In this document: piece after piece, positions 56,801-64,000 of the stretch
How the letters are laid out: each line of letters opens with the position of its first letter
Numbering within the stretch: position 1 is the first letter of the stretch
Made by a program: the position numbers and the translations under genes
Assembly: GCA_900095095.1 (NCBI GenBank)
Contig: FMBT01000293.1
Location: 372,001 to 436,000 of the forward strand
From: Fragilariopsis cylindrus CCMP1102
Taxonomy: Eukaryota > Bacillariophyta > Bacillariophyceae > Bacillariales > Bacillariaceae
DNA: 64,000 bases
Direction: 5' to 3'
The notes under the pieces: generated by a model
The model's input: only the letters and a program-made list of their open reading frames with translations
Database searches by the model: none
What the model was told of the DNA's origin: nothing

Positions 56801-58446
56801 ATGAGCAGCGAAAGTAGTAGTGGGGAAAATGAAATGAGTGTAATGAAGAAAACAACAAGCCGAATGTCGATTCGCCAGCCCTTTCGGTTCCCTCCTTAGG
56901 GGCTGCGTCCTATTGTTCTTCTCCTGAATCGTCCCCAGAAGATAAATCAAAAAGTCTCCCAACACGACGAGCCTTATTTAAGATGAGCAATGAGAATATT
57001 TCTCCAAGATATGCGTCTAGCGTTCTAATCGATGGCTCGACTTTGAATGCTAGCTCCGTCGTAGGCGGAGAGGTCCTTATTGATGAAGAAAATAGTATCA
57101 CGGACGCTGCTTCGATCACTTCATCGGAAGCCACAGCCATCCCCTCTTGGAATCTCAGCACAAAAGACGCAACAGAAAGCAATTTCGAAATCCCACTGAA
57201 TTACTATATGGCATCAAAACCAAGCTCTTTACTATCACCCTCGTCGTCGTTAGCATCGGATCGGATCCATCCTTTGAGAGAACGTCGAACAGATATAGTC
57301 TTTGACGAGACTAAACCTGACTGTTTTGAAAATGTGGTGGATAAAGAGAACAACCCTCTTCAGGCTAACCAGACGAAACAGTCTCCTCTGATGATGGAAG
57401 AGCCACCTGAGGAAAGTATATCCTGCAATCCTACTCTTAATCTAACACCGGTGCAACTAGCAGAGATAATTGTCTCCTTCGGTCAGACGGCTCGTCAGCG
57501 ATATCAAGACTTTGGACAGAGAGAAACGAGCTCTGAAACACACTCCCCAATTAAGGTTGTTGGATGTACATCAGAAGAGCATATATTAGAGTCACCGCCT
57601 CCTATTATGACATCAAGTCATTTGAGCGAAAGCAGTAGCGAAAGTGACAAGAGTCACGACAGCTCCGGTGGTGAGGTACCTCGAATTCAATCCCTAGAGA
57701 GAGAATGCAACGCCCTGAAGAAAAGTATCCAAAAAGATGCCTCGACAATTTTGAACCTTCATTGGGCAGTAAATGCTCAAAAACAGCTAAATTCGTTGAA
57801 GGAGGATGAAATAATGGACAAGCAAACTGATCTCCAAGTTTTAGAAGAACAAATCGAAAGGCTAAAGAAGGAACGCGATGATCAAACTGAAAGAGAAACG
57901 GATTTTGCTGAGACAACTAGCATTCTTAAAGAAGAGCTGGATAGAATGACCTCGAATTCGGGACCATCGTTTGATAGAATTAAGAGCGTAAGATTCGAAA
58001 CGGAGTTGAAATCGGCAGCCTCCCGAATTGAAGAGCAACATAATCGAATAAAAGAACTTGAATCTGTCCTAAAAGAAAAAGAAACAACAACCTTTGGTTT
58101 GCAGACCAACAACGATCGGCTAAATGATGGTCGATTCAGAAGCGGACCTGTAGATGAACAGGATCTTCAACCAGAGGATGCAGAAGAAGTCTCGGAGATC
58201 ATGAAGATACAATCCTTAATCCATTTTCGACTACTACGCTCTCTTGGGAAGTCCGAAGTACCCTGAAGAGAATTTTGGAGCGATTGGAAGCCATGGAAAA
58301 CGATAAGGCAGAGATAGTATGCGTGTTTACGGAGCAATTGAATAAGAACAACGAAGAGATGGAAAAAGTCCGAAGAGTTTTACAGCTCGAGTCACAGCGG
58401 CAAGTGCGTCAGAGTTATTATATCGGAAGATCCAGAAGCGATTGAA
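56801..58446 (+). CDS. Coiled-coil protein, unknown (two apparent frameshifts)
   Basis: The ATG at 56801 starts MSSESSSGENEMSVMKKTTS. The frame stops at 56899, but one more C in the CCC at 56892-56894 joins RFPSLGAASYCSSPESSPED to the long frame that runs to 58266. There a one-base loss near 58257 hides a C-terminal continuation (VTLKRILERLEAMENDKAEI) that stops at 58446. The first half (to about residue 290) is disordered and Ser/Glu-rich; the second half is a long coiled coil (LERECNALKKSIQKDA, EEQIERLKKERDDQTER, ASRIEEQHNRIKELESVLKE). No catalytic domain, membrane segment or family motif is visible. A structural or tethering role is possible. Confidence 0.65.
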
Positions 58447-58578
58447 GTAATGTCATTCGAAGACAGAAGTTTGATAAACGAAGATTCAGAAAATCGAACG
58501 AGCTGGTGTTGTGAAATTGATTTATTGGGTTAACAAAAATTCTAGTTTAAGGCGTTCATTATTTTATGAAATATTTTA

Positions 58579-61500
58579 TTACTTTTTGTTCTTGTTGCGT
58601 TTGGATGCCTTCGATTTTGCCTTCGATTTTTGTATTGCTTTGCTAGCACCTGCGGCAGATATCTTCACATCTCCACATATCGCTTGTACCCATTCGTTGT
58701 CAGCTACATTCTTGATGAGACCGCGACAATGCTCAGGTACAGCCGATTCTCTGAGGAACATGTCAATACACTGTTTCGAGGCCTTGCCTCGCTTCATGTT
58801 GCCAGGCGTTAGTTTGACCCTATACGCGTATTTTGACAAGGATTGGTAGGGTGCACATACCGGAACAGCGAATAGTATCAAGTCTTCGCCAAGCGGCTTC
58901 CCTGTTAGTTTGTCGAGTTCAGCAGTATCATCTACAGCATCTTCTTCTTCGTTATTTCCCTCGATAATACCTTCTTCAGATAATGTATTTTTCCATGATT
59001 CTTGCTCGGCCGTTTTTTCGGCCTTATTCTTTCTTTTGCCATCGTACCCATCGGATTCTTTCCCAAGGTCCTCGTGTCCAAAGCGGAGTATTACCCGAAT
59101 AATACCAGCCAAACTTGCACTAAAATTGTCAATTCTACAGGATTCCTTCAAGCTAAGAAGCCGGTTGGCAGCTGCAACCATTTGTGCCTCCAGTTCGAAC
59201 GATTTTAACTGCTCCAAAACGTCGCCATCAAATTTATCCCATTTGACGATTGAAATGCCGTCAGAATCTACTACCGTGACACATTTGGCAAGCGAATCTT
59301 GGACCTGTTGTGGTAGTTGTGTGGCAATAGCAGCAGCATCTTTCGTTAATATAGAAATGGTCTCTGCAGCTGCTTCTCTTCCTTTGTCACTGATCTGGGG
59401 TGCCTTTTTCTTTTCTGTCTTCTTGGACTTTTCTCCGGCATGTAGCGCAATTAGGGCAAGTTCTCTATCTTCCTCATCTTGGTCTGCGTATTTCTTGGCC
59501 ATACGCTTGAGTTTGGCTTTCTTACCCCGTTTATGGTTCGTTTGCTTCGTTGGTGCTTCTTGGACAATCACGGAAGATCTTTGAGATATGAGATCCTGCT
59601 CTTGTTGTATAATGTTTCTTTCCTCTTCAGCTGCGCGAGCAGCCTCAAGGGTTCCGTATTTCTTTATTTGTCTTCTATCTTTGGCGGAAAGGCCTTTCTT
59701 TTTCGGTAATGATTCCTGGTCCGTATTAGTCATAATTTCGTCACTGTTGACATCTTGAATTGATATTTCAGTTTCCCTATCATGTACTTGGATGGTTTCT
59801 TTGTTTTGTAAATCATTTGTGTTTTCTAGAGAATCGTTCTGAATTACATCATCGGACTCGTTAGCTTTTAGTAAATCTCGAGCTTCTTTCGTTGGTTCTG
59901 CCTTCTTAGATTTTGTACCGAGGTTTTTTTCTGGCTTCTTCAAGCTTACAGCCTCGATGTCATTATTCAATGGTTCCTCTTTCTCTTCTTCTTGCTGTAT
60001 CAAAGCAAAGTCTCTCCGTTCATCTTTGTGGCGAAGAAATGAGTCTTCATCACCCAACCGAAATAGAACAGCGAGACCCATTTCTAATTGCGTTGGTGGC
60101 AAGAAATTCTTTTTGCCACGTATCATGAAGGACCCTACTGTTAAATATTCGCCAGTTGGTGCTGTCTTAGATACCTGATGAGATTCCACCCACCAGGAAC
60201 TGGTTACCATTCGAGAAGACCATGCGGAAGACCGACATATTGTAAATTACCTGCCTCTCGTAAGGCCTGACTCGATAGTGGAATCGGAGATGTTTTCCCT
60301 GTTTTTAGATTACGTTCTCGTTTGGCTCGTAAAATACACGAGGCAGCTCCGTGTACGTCGGCATGGAGGTAGGCATCTCCTGCTCGCAAGTAGCGTTTGA
60401 CCAGTTGTTCGTTTTGTTGAGCATCCCGACCACCAAGCACGAGGTAATTATCCGTAGTAATAAACCAGTTGAATTTTTCGAACCACAAAGCTTTTCGTTT
60501 GGTTTTTAGAGAAATGTGAGATTTATTTTTTTGCGCCTCCAACATTTGTCGCTTGGCGTTCTCTTCTGCTGCATCCAGTGCTTTTGCATTTTGCTCCATG
60601 GTCTTTTTTGACTTTTCCTTGCTAGCACGGTACTTTGCAAACAATGCCTTCGCGTTCCCATGAGCTGTCTCATTCAACGACACCCTTACATTTTGAAAGC
60701 GGGATTTGCCTTTTTCGTCGTCGTCGCCGTCATCCTCATCTTCACTATAAGGGCATCCACTCGAACCAATCGCAATACCATTTCATCATGTTCCAGATCA
60801 AGTTGATGAATAAGCATCGCCACAGGGTTATGATTTTGTCGAGCTTCTAAATCTACTAAATCTTCCAATTGTTCCCAGTCCATTCCACTATCAAGGGCCG
60901 AGTTGACTACTTGAAGTGCCTTTTCCACCATATCGGCATGTATTTCAACCAGCTGTGCCTCTTCCTGTAAAGATTCTTGCTGATCAATAAGTGACTCAAA
61001 CCGTTTTTCTTGATCGAGTCGAATTTTTTCAAGTCGCTGTTCAGCTTGTAACTCCTGTTGTTCAGCCCGCAGTACCCTTTTTTGTAAATCCAAGTGGGAA
61101 AAGAAGGTATCAACAGCCAGATCGAAGGTACTATATTCTAAACGTGGCATCGATTCGTGTTGCTTCAAAAGATGTGGTTGAAACTCCAATAATATCTTGT
61201 CGTCAAAGGGAGATTCGTTATCCAACGAAGAAGGCTGCTTTGGATTATTCTTGGCTTGTATAGAACATATCCCTTAGATGGTCGTTTTGAATATTGTTCA
61301 GGATTCTCTTCCCCTCGGATTGCAAAACAGACTGCAATACCTTCCATTCCTCGCTGGTTGTCAAATCGCGAGGATATTTGTTTGTCGCTATCTTATCAAC
61401 GCTAATGGTTTCTCCTCCCCATAAATTGGCACATCGTAGACAATGCTCTATCAAGGAGGGTCCATAGTGTGAGACTCCTGATGACGATTTCATTAATAGC

Positions 61501-62404
61501 ATCTTCCATGCATTTTGACTGGTATTATTATTTTTTTTTTCCCTTTATTTTTCTTCTTGCTTTGTTCCGTATCTGGTATAGAATCTAATTGTTTTTGAAA
61601 ATTAATAAACCATTCGTAAGGATCAGAAGACGTTAGTAGAACCTCGTTATTCTTTACCTCCGAGCTTGCACCGACGCCGTCATCTGTATCTGCATCGTCG
61701 TCGTTGTTATCGTTGTTGATTGTCTTCGTCATGGTAGTCGCATATGTAACAGGATACGCATGCCCTACCTTGACTTGGATGATCTCTTTGTTTCCATTGC
61801 TAGTCGACCCATTGTTACCATTGTCATTCTTCTTGTCTTGATCGATGTTAGAATCTACCGCATCTTCATTTTCCTCTACTTTTTTGATTACATTGCTGTA
61901 TTCATGGCTACGTAACAACGACAAAATTGTGTAATTATTATCCGTCAAAACAATATTACCTCGTGCGTACAATTCTAACATCAACGAATGCCGTTGAGCG
62001 TCTCCACTTCCGAAGACCAAATGTACCACACGGTCCATCGTTCCAAGTTGTGTAACTTGTTCAAGTCGTAATCCTCGTATATGTTTCCGCAACTTGGCAC
62101 AGAATTGTGACGGCATACCAGGATTAGAAGATTGCGCAGAAGTATGGAAACGCACACCAGATTCAAGAAGGAGTAGTAAATTTGACGAGTCCTTATCGAC
62201 GTAGTCCTTGTCATTGCTATTATTTGCTTTATTTGCTCCAGAAGTTTTGTCATTCGTAGACGATCGCTTGTCGAGTTTGAAAATATAGGTATCGCTATTG
62301 GGTCCATCGTAAATGTTGATGACGCGTCGTCCTAATGCGACACGATTCCAATGAGCGACCATCGCGGCGACATCAAGGCCATCGAATCGTACTTTGGATT
62401 TCAT
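58579..62404 (-). CDS. NEMF/Rqc2 (NFACT) ribosome quality control factor (several apparent frameshifts)
   Basis: Binds stalled 60S ribosomes, recruits Listerin and adds C-terminal tails to nascent chains. All NFACT parts are present in order. NFACT-N: MKSKVRFDGLDVAAMVAHWN and RRVINIYDGPNSDTYIFKL from the ATG at 62404, FCAKLRKHIRGLRLEQV, SHYGPSLIEHCLRCANL. Coiled-coil arm: near 61110-60900. NFACT-R: KNKSHISLKTKRKALWFEKF, WFITTDNYLVLGGRDAQQNE, YLHADVHGAASCILR, then VSKTAPTGEYLTVGSFMIRG and KKNFLPPTQLEMGLAVLF. A Lys-rich linker, then NFACT-C: LILFAVPVCAPYQSLSKYAY. The frame changes near 61531-61540 (a T10 run), 61275, 60760, and 60244-60246 (AAA), each repairable by small homopolymer changes. 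Upstream ATGs extend the frame, but the conserved start is at 62404. Confidence 0.88.
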
Positions 62405-63055
62405 TTCTTTCTTTCTTTCTTTGTTATTGAATGTATTCAGCAAGGCAAGGTATTCAGCAGTGTCGCTTCGATCGTTGTGGTGGTATAAAAAAATTATGAG
62501 TGGATGTTGCTCAAAATAATGGTTCATGGTTCATGTTTCAATGTGTGCGTCAATATATATGGTAATGCTGTCAGCCGATGACGACATGTACTGAAATAGT
62601 TCTAATTGACTCACTCCCGCACCTCTACTTTCATACTGCCTCTCTGTCAATACCACCATTCTATATATGCAAACATTTACATCCAATTTTGAATTGTGTT
62701 CAGTGATTTTCGTTAGAAGAAGTTGGAATTGAATCAACTACATTTAATATCATTAGTTATTCCATTTTCAATTATCTTCGTAGCAGAAAAAGCAATTTGC
62801 AAGAAAAAATAATGATTTTGCTAGTATAAGAGTTCCCACCCTATAGGAGAGCTCGTGCAGAGTTATAAGTTATACAGCTATTTGTTACTAGGCATCATTG
62901 CAGTGAGCAATGTTGCTACTTTTACTTGCGAAGATAAATAAGCTGACAATTCGTTATCATTGTGCGCAAGTTGTTATAGAAGCATAATGGCAATCGCTAT
63001 CTATAGTAATTCTATATGATATATTGATACGATAATCAATTTCGATTATCATCAT
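62405..63055. other. Intergenic region between NEMF and cyclin genes
   Basis: Nothing recognised except CTTT repeats at 62406-62422 directly upstream of the NEMF start. Both flanking genes are on the minus strand, so this is NEMF promoter and cyclin 3' flank. Confidence 0.45.
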
Positions 63056-64000
63056 TCAGCGACTGGTCTTGTTCCTACTACTTCTTGGCTTTCTCACAAC
63101 TGATCTTGGACTTTTATGGGATGATTTAGGAAGAGAGCTACTTTCTTTACCGTAATCGTCGTCACTATCGTCATCATTACTATCACTATCGTCATCGTCA
63201 CTATCTTCGTCGTCGTCACTATCGTTGTCTACATCATCAGATAAATCATCACTATCATCATCATCATCATCATCATCCTCATCATCTTCATCTAGATCTT
63301 CGTCATCAGACAAATCAACGTCTTCTTCGTCACTATCTTCATCAAATAATTTATCATATTTTTTGGTTCCGTCTTCATCCAACAAACTAAACAGGATATT
63401 ACTTAAACTAGCTTGTGTATTTTCAACCGCCTCGATATCTATACTTGTGTACATGATGATAGTTCTAATAAAACGTTCCTGTACGCGTTCTGGTAAAAGG
63501 CTCGTATCCATTCCCTCAATGAATTTATTAACGCAGCCATCCCTACCACTGATGGTTTTATCTTGACAAAGGAATGATTGGCAATTGCTATTTCTGTCTG
63601 ATACCGTGCGTAGTCGAATATTGCTTCTTCTACCGATGATGGAATATTATTTGGTAGGAATGTTAAGAAATGCAAAACAAAAGCTAGGGGTGTTGGACCA
63701 CTCACTCTCCAATCAATTCCCTCCAAAATTAATTGTTCCATATTAGCAAATTCCATTTCAGTGTAACATCCTCGACTAAGATCGGCTAATAATGATGTTT
63801 CCATCTCTAATGGTTCGTGTAATTTGATTGCAATATATAAGCATGTCATCGCAACCAACTGGTATTCCTTCCGATCACCTAATGCCTTCTTTCCTTTATT
63901 GGAACATAAATATCGGTCTAGATAGGACATACCAATACCAACAGTCTCACGTCGAAATTTACAAAAATCAACAACCTGATAACACCATTCTGCCATCTTC
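63056..64000 (-). CDS. Diatom-type cyclin, 5' end outside the window (one apparent frameshift)
   Basis: The cyclin box begins at the right edge: MAEWCYQVVDFCKFRRETV, then GIGMSYLDRYL, YQLVAMTCLYIAIKLHEPLE, LADLSRGCYTEMEFANMEQL and ILEGIDWRVSGPTPLAFVLH, followed by the C-terminal cyclin fold with KIKPSVVGMAALINSL. The WCYQVVDFC start and YLAIKL-type core match the expanded diatom-specific cyclins (dsCYC), which in diatoms respond to nutrients and light; partner CDK unknown. The 5' part lies beyond base 64000. A CCC run at 63513-63515 needs one more base to join NSL to RGMDTSLLPERVQERFIRTI. The tail is an Asp/Ser/Glu-rich stretch of about 75 residues ending in a basic Ser/Arg segment. Confidence 0.85.

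Noticed and set aside
56477-56965. Minus-strand ORF of 162 codons with a hydrophobic stretch
   Set aside because: It overlaps the start of the coiled-coil gene, lacks a signal or family motif, and the opposite strand has the better coding signal.
2288-61540. Programmed ribosomal frameshifting as explanation for the broken genes
   Set aside because: No common slippery heptamer or downstream structure was seen, the sites lie in unrelated conserved domains, and the changes track homopolymers.
1-64000. tRNA, rRNA or spliceosomal RNA genes
   Set aside because: A visual search for A/B-box or conserved rRNA words found no convincing candidate. A covariance-model scan would be needed to exclude them.

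Overview
The window reads as nuclear DNA of a diatom (Bacillariophyta). Evidence: protein genes on both strands with short GT-AG introns of about 90-250 bp (donors mostly GTAAGT), a cyclin with the WCYQVVDFC-type box seen in diatom-specific cyclins, three precursors whose predicted signal-peptide cleavage site is followed directly by Phe (the diatom plastid-targeting signature), and many low-complexity Asn, Asp, Ser and Gln tracts. No rRNA, tRNA, CRISPR array or bacterial operon was seen.

Layout. 1-8.5 kb: EF-hand K+-dependent Na+/Ca2+ exchanger, organellar PPR protein, small one-helix membrane protein. 9-15 kb: MIT-like protein, DUF3605 protein, plastid anthranilate synthase (TrpE-TrpG fusion). 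15-24 kb: a UVRAG/VPS38-type subunit of the class III PI3-kinase complex convergent with VAC14, scaffold of the PIKfyve/Fab1 complex, then a 2.2 kb gene-free stretch. 24-32 kb: coiled-coil protein, Mediator subunit MED17, COQ8/ABC1 kinase, oxoglutarate/malate-type mitochondrial carrier. 32-43 kb: mTERF protein, plastid membrane protein with a pentapeptide repeat, multicopper oxidase with an inverted-repeat element at its 5' end, eight-helix membrane protein. 43-50 kb: REXO-type exonuclease and WDR6, divergent. 50-64 kb: ShKT-domain protein, HTTM protein, a Tc1/mariner-like MITE, secreted Cys-rich protein, exostosin-type glycosyltransferase, coiled-coil protein, NEMF/Rqc2, and a 5'-truncated diatom cyclin.

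Themes: organelle gene expression (PPR, mTERF), mitochondrial metabolism and Ca2+ (COQ8, carrier, exchanger), endolysosomal phosphoinositides (UVRAG/VPS38 with VAC14), and RNA/translation quality (REXO, WDR6, NEMF). These are scattered eukaryotic genes, not an operon-like system. I did not find a convincing new multi-gene system. The most unusual signals are two non-autonomous inverted-repeat elements at gene 5' ends, several perfect palindromes in promoters, and a pervasive pattern of one-base losses in homopolymers that splits many otherwise conserved genes. That pattern looks technical, so gene models marked as frameshifted should be treated as probably intact in the organism.
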